A stretch of DNA of 64,000 nucleotides from Rhizobiales bacterium Ga0077545 (GTDB taxonomy: Bacteria > Pseudomonadota > Alphaproteobacteria > Rhizobiales > Methylopilaceae). Below, in pieces: positions 1-10,142 of this stretch. The first letter of the stretch is position 1; the number at the start of each line of letters is the position of its first letter. Location of the stretch: the NCBI GenBank assembly GCA_001464335.1, contig LNEV01000015.1, positions 62,001-126,000 on the forward strand, read 5' to 3'. The translations under genes and the position numbers were made by a program. Under the pieces are notes generated by a model. It was not told the origin of the DNA, ran no database searches, and saw only the letters and a list, made by a program, of their open reading frames with translations.

Positions 1-2
1 GC

Positions 3-848
3 AAGGCGGAAGAAACGCTTGCCAAGATCGCGCACGAGATCGGCTACCGCGATGTTCTCTTTCAATACGAGCCCATCGCCGCAGCGCTCGATTACGAGCA
101 GCAGGTGACCGGCGAGGAAATCGCGCTGATCGCCGATATCGGCGGCGGCACGTCGGACTTCTCGATCGTGCGGATCGGCCCGCATCTGTGCGCCAAGGCC
201 GACCGCTCCGGCGACATCCTCGCCAATGACGGCGTGAGGATCGGCGGCACCGATTTCGACCGCCGTCTCAGCCTGACCAATTTGATGCCCGTCTTCGGCT
301 ATGGATCGGCGATGAAGCGCGAGGGACTTGGCGTTCCGAACGGATATTTCCACGATCTCGCCACCTGGCACAGCATCAACCGTATTTACGACCCGAAAAT
401 CATCCGGGAGCTTGCCGAGGTCGAACGCGACGCGGCGGAGCCTCAGAAGATCGCGCGCCTGATCCGCGTTGCCGAGGAGCGCCGCGGCCATTCGCTCGCC
501 GGTCAGGTCGAGGCGGCCAAGATCGCGCTCAGCGACAGCGAAGAAACCGACATTTCGCTCGACTGGGTCGAGGCCGGGCTTTCGGTCGGGCTGACGCGCG
601 ATGATCTGTTCAGCGGCACGGAGAATCTGTCGGAGGCGGTGTCGGCGCGCGTCGAGACCTGTCTGTCACAGGCAGGCATCCCGGCAAGCGCGATCCACGC
701 ACTGTTTCTGACGGGAGGTTCGACCCGCCTCGCCCATGTGCGCACAAGTATCGCCGCGAAGCTTCCGGATGCGAAGATCGTCGAGGGAGATACGTTCGGT
801 TCGGTCGGGCTGGGGCTCACGCTCGACGCGGCGCGGCGGTTTGCCTGA
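3..848 (+). CDS. Hsp70-family molecular chaperone (YegD-like), 5' end missing
   Basis: The frame is open from the left edge of the window, so only the last 281 codons are present. A GTG at 105 could be read as a start, but the codons before it already encode conserved actin/Hsp70-fold sequence (EPIAAALDYE), so the true start lies outside. The phosphate-2 loop DIGGGTSDFS and the adenosine loop LTGGSTRL are clear. No substrate-binding domain follows the ATPase fold, as in YegD-type Hsp70 relatives rather than DnaK. Role: ATP-dependent chaperone-like protein, cytoplasmic; the substrate is unknown. Its stop codon directly abuts the stop of the convergent serA gene. Confidence 0.85.
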   Translation, partial: KAEETLAKIAHEIGYRDVLFQYEPIAAALDYEQQVTGEEIALIADIGGGTSDFSIVRIGPHLCAKADRSGDILANDGVRIGGTDFDRRLSLTNLMPVFGYGSAMKREGLGVPNGYFHDLATWHSINRIYDPKIIRELAEVERDAAEPQKIARLIRVAEERRGHSLAGQVEAAKIALSDSEETDISLDWVEAGLSVGLTRDDLFSGTENLSEAVSARVETCLSQAGIPASAIHALFLTGGSTRLAHVRTSIAAKLPDAKIVEGDTFGSVGLGLTLDAARRFA

Positions 849-2435
849 TCAGAAGGCAAGCACCTTAGCCAGCCGCACCTGCGGAAGCGCACGTACCTTT
901 GCCATCACGGCCTCCGAAACATCGCCGTCGATCTGCACCAGCGCGATGGCGTCCCCGCCCTGCGAGTGGCGGCCGAGCGCGAAGGTCGCAATGTTGACGC
1001 CCGCATCGCCGAGAAGACTGGCAAAACCGCCGACAAAGCCCGGCCTGTCCTCGTTGGCGACATAGATCATCGACGGCGCGAATTCGGCATCCATCTTGAT
1101 GCCCTTGATGTCGACGATGCGAGGCTTGCCGTCCGCGAACACGGTGCCCGAAACCGAACGCTCCATGCTCTCCGTTGTTACGGCGAGCGTGATCAGTGCA
1201 TCGTAGTCGCCGTCCGCCTCGCTCGTCATCTCCTCGATGACGATGCCGCGTTCCTTCGCGATGCTCGGCGCGGAGACGACATTGATGTCGGCCAGCATGG
1301 GCCGCAGAAGGCCCGCCACGGCGGAACTCGTCAGCGCGCGCGTGTTCATGTGCGCGGCTTCGCCCTGATACGTGATCCGGATCGATGCAATGCCCGTTTC
1401 GGTGAGCTGGCCCGCGAACGAGCCGAGCCTCTCGGCCAGCATGATGAAGGGCCGCAGCTTGGGCGCTTCCTCCGCGGTAATCGAGGGAAAATTGACGGCG
1501 TTCGTAATGGCACCGCGCACCAGATAATCCGACATCTGCTCGGCGATCTGAAGCGCCACGTTTTCCTGCGCCTCCATGGTCGATGCGCCGAGATGCGGCG
1601 TACAGATCACATGCGGATGCCCGAACAGGATGTTTTCGGTCGCAGGTTCCGTCGAAAAGACATCGAACGCGGCGCCTGCCACATGGCCGGTGTCGAGCGC
1701 GGCGCGCAGCGCCATTTCGTCGACGAGCCCGCCGCGCGCGCAATTGACGATACGTACGCCCTTTTTCGTCTTGTTGAGCGAATCGGCCGACAGGATGTTC
1801 TTCGTCTTCTCCGTCAGCGGCGTGTGCAGCGTGATGAAATCCGCCCGCGCCAGGAGATCCTCCAGCTCAACCTTCTCGACCCCGAGGGTCAGCGCGCGCT
1901 CATGCGACAGGAACGGATCGAACGCGATGACCTTCATCCGAAGGCCGATCGCGCGGTCGGCCACGATCGATCCGATATTGCCGCAGCCGATCAGCCCGAG
2001 CGTCTTGCCGGTGATCTCGACGCCGAGAAAGCGCGTCTTTTCCCATTTGCCGGCCTGGGTCGACTGATCGGCGGCGGGGATTTCACGCGCCAGCGCAAGC
2101 AGAAGGGCGATGGCGTGTTCCGCCGTCGTGATCGAATTGCCGAACGGCGTGTTCATGACGATCACGCCCTTCTGGGTCGCGACCGGAATGTCCACATTGT
2201 CGACGCCGATGCCCGCGCGGCCGATGACCTTGAGGTTGCCCGCCGCAGCGAGAACCTTGGACGTCACCTTGGTCGCGGAACGGATGGCAAGGCCGTCGTA
2301 CTGGCCAATGATCTCGGCCAGCGCGTCGCGGTCCTTGCCGAGATCGGGCTTGTAATCGACCTCGATGCCCCGATCCGTGAAAATCTGGATCGAGGCAGGA
2401 GAGATCTTGTCCGAGATCAGTACGCGGGGAGCCAT
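849..2435 (-). CDS. serA: D-3-phosphoglycerate dehydrogenase
   Basis: First step of serine synthesis: oxidises 3-phosphoglycerate to 3-phosphohydroxypyruvate with NAD. 528 residues, the long SerA form. The Rossmann loop GCGNIG lies near residue 150, followed by the catalytic segments NCARGGLVDE and PHLGAST (His). After the catalytic core comes an intervening regulatory (ASB-type) domain and a C-terminal ACT domain that starts around residue 455 (IYVANEDRPGFVG), normally the serine-sensing site. It starts 18 bases after the stop of serC, so the two form one operon transcribed leftwards under the folded leader described upstream of serC. Confidence 0.97.
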   Translation of the reverse strand: MAPRVLISDKISPASIQIFTDRGIEVDYKPDLGKDRDALAEIIGQYDGLAIRSATKVTSKVLAAAGNLKVIGRAGIGVDNVDIPVATQKGVIVMNTPFGNSITTAEHAIALLLALAREIPAADQSTQAGKWEKTRFLGVEITGKTLGLIGCGNIGSIVADRAIGLRMKVIAFDPFLSHERALTLGVEKVELEDLLARADFITLHTPLTEKTKNILSADSLNKTKKGVRIVNCARGGLVDEMALRAALDTGHVAGAAFDVFSTEPATENILFGHPHVICTPHLGASTMEAQENVALQIAEQMSDYLVRGAITNAVNFPSITAEEAPKLRPFIMLAERLGSFAGQLTETGIASIRITYQGEAAHMNTRALTSSAVAGLLRPMLADINVVSAPSIAKERGIVIEEMTSEADGDYDALITLAVTTESMERSVSGTVFADGKPRIVDIKGIKMDAEFAPSMIYVANEDRPGFVGGFASLLGDAGVNIATFALGRHSQGGDAIALVQIDGDVSEAVMAKVRALPQVRLAKVLAF

Positions 2436-2453
2436 CAGCTTATATGGCCCCTT

Positions 2454-3626
2454 TTAAGCGGCTTTGGCGATACCGGCCTTGGCGTGAACAAAGGCCCAGT
2501 CGAGCCATTCGGTCAGGGTCTTGAGGTCCGACGCCTCGACCGTCGAGCCGGTCCAGATGCGAATGCCGGCCGGGGCATCGCGATACGAACCGATGTCGTA
2601 GGCCGCCTTCTCGATCTCGAGCATGGCGACGAGATTCTTGGCGAACTCGGCCTGCACGTCGGCCGGCTGGCTCGTGACCTGCGGGTCGACGATCATCAGG
2701 CAGATCGAGGTGTTCGAGCGCGTCTCGGGCTCGACCGCGAGGAAATCGACCCACGGCGTTTCGGCCACCCAGTCGGTGATCACCTTGGCGTTCGCATCGG
2801 CCCGGGCGCGCAGCGCCTTGCCGCCGCCCAGCGATTTTGCCCAGTTGAGCGCGTCGAGATAATCCTCGGTCGCCAGCATCGACGGCGTGTTGATCGTCTC
2901 GCCCTCGAAGATCGCCTCGATAAGCTCGCCGTCCTTGGTCATGCGGAACAGCTTCGGCAGCGGCCAGGCGGGCTTGTAGCTTTCGAGACGGGCCACAGCG
3001 CGCGGCGACAGAATGAGCATTCCGTGCGCGGCCTCGCCGCCCATCACCTTCTGCCAGGAGAAGGTGGTCACATCGAGCTTGGACCAGTCCATGTCCTGCG
3101 CGAAGACGGCCGAGGTGCCGTCGCAGATCGTCAGGCCCTTGCGGTCGGCAGGGATGAAATCGCCGTTCGGCACGCGCACGCCCGAGGTCGTGCCGTTCCA
3201 GGGGAAGATCACGTCGCGGTCGAAGTCGATCTTCGAGAGATCGGGAAGCAGGCCGTAATCGGAGGTCATGACCCGCACATCGTCCAGCTGGAGCTGTTCG
3301 ACGACATCGGTGACCCAATCGGCGGAGAAGGCCTCCCAGGCGACAACATCGACACCGCGCTGACCGAGCAGCGACCAGAGCGCCATCTCGACCGCGCCCG
3401 TATCGGAGGCCGGAACGATGCCGATGCGGTAATCGGTGGGAATATCGAGGATTTCGCGCGTCAGATCGATTGCGAGCTTAAGGCGCGATTTGCCAAGCTT
3501 CGAACGATGCGAGCGGCCGAAAGGCGTATCTTTGAGGTTGTCGAGGCTCCAACCGGGCCTCTTCGTGCAGGGTCCGCAGGAAAAACGCGGATTCGCCGGT
3601 CGAGCCGACGGCATATCATTCGCCAT
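2454..3626 (-). CDS. serC: phosphoserine aminotransferase
   Basis: Second step of serine synthesis: transfers an amino group from glutamate to 3-phosphohydroxypyruvate; the same enzyme family can also act in pyridoxal phosphate synthesis. 390 residues, fold-type I PLP enzyme of the form common in rhizobia. The PLP-binding lysine is in [10 protein letters not shown] and the substrate-side motif [10 protein letters not shown] is present. ATG at 3624-3626 is preceded by a Shine-Dalgarno GGAAGG that sits inside a hairpin of the leader RNA. First gene of the serC-serA operon. Confidence 0.96.
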   Translation of the reverse strand: MANDMPSARPANPRFSCGPCTKRPGWSLDNLKDTPFGRSHRSKLGKSRLKLAIDLTREILDIPTDYRIGIVPASDTGAVEMALWSLLGQRGVDVVAWEAFSADWVTDVVEQLQLDDVRVMTSDYGLLPDLSKIDFDRDVIFPWNGTTSGVRVPNGDFIPADRKGLTICDGTSAVFAQDMDWSKLDVTTFSWQKVMGGEAAHGMLILSPRAVARLESYKPAWPLPKLFRMTKDGELIEAIFEGETINTPSMLATEDYLDALNWAKSLGGGKALRARADANAKVITDWVAETPWVDFLAVEPETRSNTSICLMIVDPQVTSQPADVQAEFAKNLVAMLEIEKAAYDIGSYRDAPAGIRIWTGSTVEASDLKTLTEWLDWAFVHAKAGIAKAA

Positions 3627-3682
3627 GTCCGTCTATCCTTCCAGATAGAAAGCCCTTCGTTGGGGAAGGGTGTCCCACGGAC
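3627..3682 (-). promoter_or_regulatory. structured 5' leader of serC (serC RNA motif candidate)
   Basis: On the minus strand directly before the serC ATG, an outer 6-bp helix (bases 3677-3682 with 3627-3632, GTCCGT/ACGGAC) encloses two hairpins. Hairpin 1 is CCCTTC/GAAGGG (3665-3670 with 3653-3658) and hairpin 2 is CTATC/GATAG (3644-3648 with 3633-3637). All three helices are perfect. The ribosome-binding site GGAAGG (3637-3642) lies in the loop and 3' arm of hairpin 2, and the outer helix ends at the base next to ATG. A serC motif was described by comparative genomics upstream of serC in Alphaproteobacteria; position and layout fit it. Control of translation start is inferred. Confidence 0.7.
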
Positions 3683-3782
3683 GAAAATACGCGAGCGGCC
3701 GCCGGAGTCAACAATCGTTCCAAACAGACCTTCGTCGAGTTGGCGAATGTTGCACGAAGGCCGCGCGAGACGGATCAAACGG

Positions 3783-3812
3783 AAACGCCCGGCGGAGGCC
3801 GCCGGGCGTTTT
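3783..3812 (-). terminator. intrinsic terminator after the outer-membrane protein gene
   Basis: A 12-bp perfect helix (AAACGCCCGGCG with CGCCGGGCGTTT) with a 5-base loop lies 23 bases beyond the stop of the porin gene that ends at 3835. It is followed on the minus strand by a broken T-rich stretch. It separates that gene from the serC promoter region. Confidence 0.7.
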
Positions 3813-3834
3813 GCATTCGGAAAGTCTGCGACGT

Positions 3835-4620
3835 TCAGTTGAACGTGTAGCGCAGGCCGAACATGACGTCGTGGGACATGACATCGTGGAATTTTGCATC
3901 GATTGTCGGCACGAGGGTCGCCGGGTTGCTGAGCAGACCCGATGTGATGTCGCCGAGATAGAGGAAGCGGTAGTTCAGATCGAAGGTCCAGTTATCCGAG
4001 AGCTGGTAGCCAAAACCAGCGTATAGGGCACCGGCGAAGTTCCACGAGCTGCTGCTGGGTGCAAAGCCCCAGGCATCCGGATCCGGCGGCGCATAGGGGC
4101 CGGGACCGATATCGCCGAAGTCAGACAGTTTCAGGTGAACCGCACCGACGCCAGCGCCGATAAATGGTTTGAAATTTCCGGCCTCGTAGAACTCCCAGTA
4201 TCCGTTTGCAAGAAACAGCCACTCGTCTTTCTTGCCGATGTAATTGTTCTCGCCAAGACCGCTGTTCCACGTGTCGCGCCCATCGAACGAGGACGAAAGA
4301 CGCCGCTCGGCAGTCACATCGAACCGAAAGCCGTTGCCGAAATCGTAACCCGCACCGAGACCCACAAGTCCGGCAAAATCGAATTCCTTGTCGACCACAG
4401 TGATCGAAGTATCCGGCACACCGCTGACACGCGGTTCGAACTTGTCGACGACCTGCTTGCTGACGCCGCCATAGCCGCGCAGATACCAGCCGCCGAATTC
4501 AGCCTGTACGGGCTGCTCGTAATAGACCGGCATGTCCGCCGCACTCGCAACACCTGCGGTCAGCACGGACGCCATCGCGCCAGCAACCAGGTTCAGCCTT
4601 TTCATGAGCCCCATCTCCAT
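3835..4620 (-). CDS. outer-membrane beta-barrel protein (Omp25/OmpA-barrel porin family)
   Basis: 261 residues. An N-terminal signal peptide ends in VASAA around residue 28, then comes an 8-strand barrel pattern of alternating hydrophobic and aromatic residues (GWYLRGYGGVS, NYRFLYLGDI) and a C-terminal barrel signature with aromatic residues (LRYTFN). Several in-frame Met codons sit close together (MEMGLMKRLN); the MKR start gives the best signal peptide, so the true start may be up to 5 codons later. It has its own terminator and a CtrA-type box about 60 bases upstream, so it is probably transcribed alone. Function: envelope barrel; pore activity is not evident. Confidence 0.85.
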   Translation of the reverse strand: MEMGLMKRLNLVAGAMASVLTAGVASAADMPVYYEQPVQAEFGGWYLRGYGGVSKQVVDKFEPRVSGVPDTSITVVDKEFDFAGLVGLGAGYDFGNGFRFDVTAERRLSSSFDGRDTWNSGLGENNYIGKKDEWLFLANGYWEFYEAGNFKPFIGAGVGAVHLKLSDFGDIGPGPYAPPDPDAWGFAPSSSSWNFAGALYAGFGYQLSDNWTFDLNYRFLYLGDITSGLLSNPATLVPTIDAKFHDVMSHDVMFGLRYTFN

Positions 4621-4680
4621 CGATACGCGCCGCGGCTCACGGGCCCGGCTGTGGAATGGGGCGACTATTAACCTAAAGAC

Positions 4681-4696
4681 TTAAAAGGGGATTAAC
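4681..4696. promoter_or_regulatory. CtrA-type binding site upstream of the porin gene
   Basis: TTAA (4681-4684), seven bases, TTAAC (4692-4696) match the CtrA consensus TTAA-N7-TTAAC exactly. It lies 61 bases upstream of the porin start at 4620. A second TTAAC follows two bases later, and an ATTAACC precedes it, so there is a cluster of half sites in a short AT-rich gap. Binding is inferred from the consensus alone. Confidence 0.5.
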
Positions 4697-4819
4697 CTTA
4701 ACACGGAGGCGCGAATATTTATGGATAGCGAAAACTCTGCGACTTCAACGCTCCACATGCTTTCCACGCGGTTAACGAACATTACCGCGAGGTAAACACA
4801 TCTTTCGAAAACATTAAAA

Positions 4820-6163
4820 TCAGGCGGCCGATGCCGAGATCGCGCCGATGACATCATCGACCACGGTTTCGACGAGGACGCGGTCGTCCCCCTCGGCCAT
4901 GACACGGATCACGGGCTCGGTGCCGGAGGGCCGAATGACGAGCCTGCCGCTCGCCCCAAGGCGCGCGGTTGCCGCTTCGATGGCGCTCAGCACCCTCGCC
5001 TCTTCGAGAGGCTTGAGCGCGCGCGTGCGGACATTCTTCAGGATCTGCGGCAGCGGCTCGAAACGGCGGCAGACTTCGGACGCCGGCTTTTCGAGCTTGC
5101 GGAGCACCGACAACATTTGCAGAGCCGCGAGAAGCCCGTCACCCGTCGTCGTGTGGTCCGACATGATGATGTGCCCGGACTGCTCGCCTCCGAGATTGTA
5201 GCCCTTTTCGCGCATGGCCTCGGAGACATAGCGGTCCCCGACGGGCGTACGCACGAGATCGAGGCCGATACCTTTCAGATAACGCTCGAGACCGAGATTG
5301 GACATCACGGTCGCAACGATTCCGGGCTTCGAGAGGCGGCCTTCGTCCTTCCAGCTTTCGGCGATGACCGCCATGAGCTGGTCGCCGTCGATGACATGCC
5401 CCTTCTCGTCGACAAGGATCACGCGGTCAGCGTCGCCGTCGAGCGCGATGCCGATATCGGCCCGCATCTCCTTCACTTTCGCCGACAAGGCTGCCGGAGC
5501 CGTCGAACCGACATCGCGATTGATGTTGAAGCCGTCCGGCTCGTTGCCGATGGCGATGACGTCCGCTCCGAGCTCCCACAGGGCCTCGGGCGCCACGCGA
5601 TAGGCCGCGCCGTTGGCGCAGTCGATGACGACGCGCAGGCCATCGAGATCGAGATTGCGGGTGAGAGTGCGTTTGGCGAATTCGATGTAACGGTCGTGGA
5701 CGCCGTCGATGCGCTTGGCGCGGCCGAGGTCGGCGGACCCGGCCAGCTTTTTCGACAGGTCGCTGTCGATCAGCGCCTCGATCTCCTCCTCGACCTCGTC
5801 GGAGAGCTTGTAGCCGTCCGGGCCGAACAGCTTGATGCCGTTGTCGTCATAGGGATTGTGCGAGGCGGAGATCATGACGCCGAGGTCGGCGCGCATGGAG
5901 CGCGTCAGCATGGCGACGGCCGGTGTTGGCATCGGGCCGAGCTGCAGCACATCCATGCCGACCGAAGTGAATCCCGAGACCAAAGCGGTCTCGATCATAT
6001 AGCCGGACAGGCGCGTGTCCTTGCCGATGACGACACGGTGCCGGTGATCACCGCGATTGAAGACGAGCCCTGCCGCCATTCCCGTCCTGAGGGCCAGGTC
6101 CGGCGTGATCACGGCATTTGCACGCCCGCGAATGCCGTCCGTGCCGAAATATTTCCGCGCCAT
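4820..6163 (-). CDS. glmM: phosphoglucosamine mutase
   Basis: Converts glucosamine-6-phosphate to glucosamine-1-phosphate for UDP-GlcNAc, peptidoglycan and LPS. Start chosen at [13 protein letters not shown] (ATG 6161-6163), the conserved family N-terminus; upstream in-frame codons to 6208 are not conserved sequence. 447 residues, normal length. The phosphoserine loop [12 protein letters not shown], the metal loop DGDADR and the sugar-binding GGEQSGH are all visible, as is the C-terminal phosphate-binding RPSGTEP. It is the last member of the tol-pal-tilS-ftsH-glmM block; here an acetyltransferase gene on the opposite strand separates it from ftsH. Confidence 0.97.
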   Translation of the reverse strand: MARKYFGTDGIRGRANAVITPDLALRTGMAAGLVFNRGDHRHRVVIGKDTRLSGYMIETALVSGFTSVGMDVLQLGPMPTPAVAMLTRSMRADLGVMISASHNPYDDNGIKLFGPDGYKLSDEVEEEIEALIDSDLSKKLAGSADLGRAKRIDGVHDRYIEFAKRTLTRNLDLDGLRVVIDCANGAAYRVAPEALWELGADVIAIGNEPDGFNINRDVGSTAPAALSAKVKEMRADIGIALDGDADRVILVDEKGHVIDGDQLMAVIAESWKDEGRLSKPGIVATVMSNLGLERYLKGIGLDLVRTPVGDRYVSEAMREKGYNLGGEQSGHIIMSDHTTTGDGLLAALQMLSVLRKLEKPASEVCRRFEPLPQILKNVRTRALKPLEEARVLSAIEAATARLGASGRLVIRPSGTEPVIRVMAEGDDRVLVETVVDDVIGAISASAA

Positions 6164-6260
6164 GATCGTCCCCGTAAAGCGGCTGAGTTCTAGCCGATTA
6201 TGGATCATGCAGGGTTCAAAAATCGTGTGCGAAGGTTACAGAGGCGGCCGGAGACCACGC

Positions 6261-6827
6261 ATGAAGACCGAAAAAGAAAAAATGCTGGCGGGCGAGCCCT
6301 ATCGCACCGACGCGGCTCTGTTTGCCGAGCAGATGCGCTGCCGTGCGCTCATGACCGCCTATAACGCGTTGCCCGCCGAACCGCCCAAAGAGCGGGCCCG
6401 TGCGCTGCGGGAATTGTTCGGCGCCGTCGGCCACCATTCGGTCGTCCGCTCGCCGGTCTATGTGGATTACGGGTTCAACATTCGCCTCGGGGCGGGTGTG
6501 TTCCTGAATTTCAACTGTACCCTGCTCGACGTCGTTCTCATCGAGATCGGCGACAAGACCCAGATCGGCCCCGGCGTCCAGATCCTGACAGCGGACCATC
6601 CGCGCGACCCCGTCGAGCGCGAAAAGGGGCTGGAATGGGGGCGCCCGGTCCGGATCGGCCGCAATGTGTGGATCGGCGGCGGGGCGATCATCCTGCCGGG
6701 CGTGACGGTGGGCGACGACTGCATCATCGGCGCCGGAGCCGTGGTCACGCGCGATGTTCCACCGGGTGCGACCGTCGCCGGAAATCCGGCGCGCATTCTT
6801 CCCCCGAAAGCAAAAAACCCGGCCTGA
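6261..6827 (+). CDS. maa: maltose/galactoside O-acetyltransferase-type hexapeptide transferase
   Basis: 188 residues from ATG 6261; N-terminal Mac domain (MKTEKEKMLAGEPY..., residues 1-55) then left-handed beta-helix hexapeptide repeats (IGDKTQIGPGVQILTADHP, IGRNVWIGGGAIILPGVTVGDDC). It transfers acetyl from acetyl-CoA to a sugar hydroxyl; the catalytic His is in TADHP. An upstream in-frame ATG at 6208 would add 18 residues without family similarity. It is inserted between glmM and ftsH on the opposite strand. Its stop codon TGA (6825-6827) lies in the loop of the terminator hairpin that follows. Confidence 0.9.
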   Translation: MKTEKEKMLAGEPYRTDAALFAEQMRCRALMTAYNALPAEPPKERARALRELFGAVGHHSVVRSPVYVDYGFNIRLGAGVFLNFNCTLLDVVLIEIGDKTQIGPGVQILTADHPRDPVEREKGLEWGRPVRIGRNVWIGGGAIILPGVTVGDDCIIGAGAVVTRDVPPGATVAGNPARILPPKAKNPA

Positions 6828-6838
6828 GCCGGGTTTTT
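6812..6838. terminator. bidirectional intrinsic terminator with the maa stop codon in its loop
   Basis: Perfect 11-bp helix (6813-6823 with 6828-6838, core ACCCGGC/GCCGGGT), 4-base loop CTGA and flanking A and T runs on both strands, so it can end both maa (plus) and ftsH (minus, stop at 6855). The TGA stop of maa is inside the loop, so the left arm encodes the last residues of the protein. Confidence 0.9.
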
Positions 6839-6854
6839 CGATCTTTGACGTTTC

Positions 6855-8783
<1,929 letters not shown>

Positions 8784-8834
8784 AGGCCTTTCAGGCGGTG
8801 CACTTTATCGTTGGGGTAGTTCCCTCGTGGGGCA

Positions 8835-8863
8835 AATGTAAGGTCCGGCCGGGCCCTTGCCAA
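8835..8863 (-). promoter_or_regulatory. sigma70-type promoter of ftsH
   Basis: On the minus strand TTGGCA (8858-8863), 17 bases, TACATT (8835-8840), about 52 bases before the ftsH start. It lies in the 161-base tilS-ftsH gap. Spacing is ideal; a heat-shock sigma32 reading of the same stretch (CTTGGC...) is weaker. Confidence 0.45.
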
Positions 8864-8944
8864 GATTAACCCGTCTCAAGACTTCACTGCCGCACGCCCC
8901 CTTGGCTCGAAAGGGGAGTAGACCACAAGAGAATTGCTGAAGAT

Positions 8945-9943
8945 TTACGCAAAACGCCGCGGCGGCGCGGGACTGATCGTCACCTCCCCGGCCCGAACGG
9001 CGATTTTGGCCCCAGCAAGGGTCCGCCCGAGGCTCTTTCTTTCGGCGAGCGCATCCCGGACCGCCTCGAACAGCGCCTCGGAGCGGGCAAGCCGGTCCGG
9101 CGCGTGCGCGGCGTGCTGCCCGATGGCGCGGACGAGCACCCGAAGAGCGATTTCCTCCGGCAGCGCCAGAAGAACGTCCCCGTCGAGCACCGTGCGCGCG
9201 CCGTCCTGGCGGACCGCATCGCTCCAGGCGACCGCCGCCAGTTTCTCGACCGCGCGGTTCATGCGCTCCATCCGGCGCGCAAAAAGGCCGAGCCTGCCGG
9301 CTGTCAGGCCCTCGCTCTCCAGAATCTCGCGCGCCGCGCGCAAGCGCGGACGGGCGAAGCGCGGATCGCGGTTCATCGCGTCCTCACACCAATCGATTCC
9401 CCTTGCCTGCAGCGTCGCGATCAGCTGCGTTTTCGGGATCGTCAGAAGCGGACGGAGATGGACCACGCCTTCGCGGAGGCTCTCCTCCCGCATTCCGGCG
9501 AGCCCGGAAGGGCCGGACCCGGCGGCAAGCCGCATCAGGACCGTCTCCGCCTGGTCGTCGAGCGTGTGCGCCGTCACCAGATGTGACGCGCCGGTTTTGC
9601 GGGCCTGGCCAACCAGAAGACGGTAGCGAGCCGCCCGGGCCGCCTCCTCGATCCCGCTTGCGGGTTTGTCGTCGGTCCAGACCAGCACTTTGTGCCGGAC
9701 GCCGAGGCTTTTGGCGAAACGTGCGACCTTTCGCGCCTCGTCCTCCGAGGTCGAACGAAGGCAGTGATTGACCGTCGCGGCCGTGAGTCGTGCATCCCGC
9801 CCTTTTACCCATTCCGATAAAAGCAGCAGGAGCGCCATGGAATCGGCTCCGCCCGACACGGCGACCAGAACAGAGGACGCTTTTTCGAGCGGCCCGAACA
9901 AGTTCGCGGCCTCGTCCGCATTCAGCCCTCGTTCAGCCGTCAT
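8945..9943 (-). CDS. tilS: tRNA(Ile)-lysidine synthetase
   Basis: Modifies C34 of the CAU anticodon of a minor tRNA-Ile to lysidine, changing it from Met to Ile identity; essential in most bacteria. 332 residues, shorter than the enterobacterial enzyme because it lacks most of the C-terminal domains, as is common in this class. The PP-loop ATP motif SGGADS is at residues 35-40; conserved segments VNHCLR, HTLDDQAET and RPLL follow. Sits between cpoB/opgGH and ftsH in the conserved tol-pal to glmM order. Confidence 0.95.
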   Translation of the reverse strand: MTAERGLNADEAANLFGPLEKASSVLVAVSGGADSMALLLLLSEWVKGRDARLTAATVNHCLRSTSEDEARKVARFAKSLGVRHKVLVWTDDKPASGIEEAARAARYRLLVGQARKTGASHLVTAHTLDDQAETVLMRLAAGSGPSGLAGMREESLREGVVHLRPLLTIPKTQLIATLQARGIDWCEDAMNRDPRFARPRLRAAREILESEGLTAGRLGLFARRMERMNRAVEKLAAVAWSDAVRQDGARTVLDGDVLLALPEEIALRVLVRAIGQHAAHAPDRLARSEALFEAVRDALAERKSLGRTLAGAKIAVRAGEVTISPAPPRRFA

Positions 9944-10142
9944 GCTCTCGTCTCGTCATCCCGCCTGACGCGCCACGTCCGTACCGCGCCGATCGCTTGT
10001 CAAAAAACCTTGCACCGGAAGGGAACCCGGAAGCCATGTTCTTCATTATAGATTTGCCCGCCGGAAGTCTCGGCACGAGGGCACACGGCCGCAATGCAGC
10101 GGGGCATTGCCGGCGGATCACATTATTCAGGGCGGTATAAAA

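Noticed and set aside
966..3842. 958-codon open frame on the plus strand
   Set aside because: It lies opposite serA and serC; its product is His/Arg/Asp-rich, with no family features. It is a high-GC antisense shadow.
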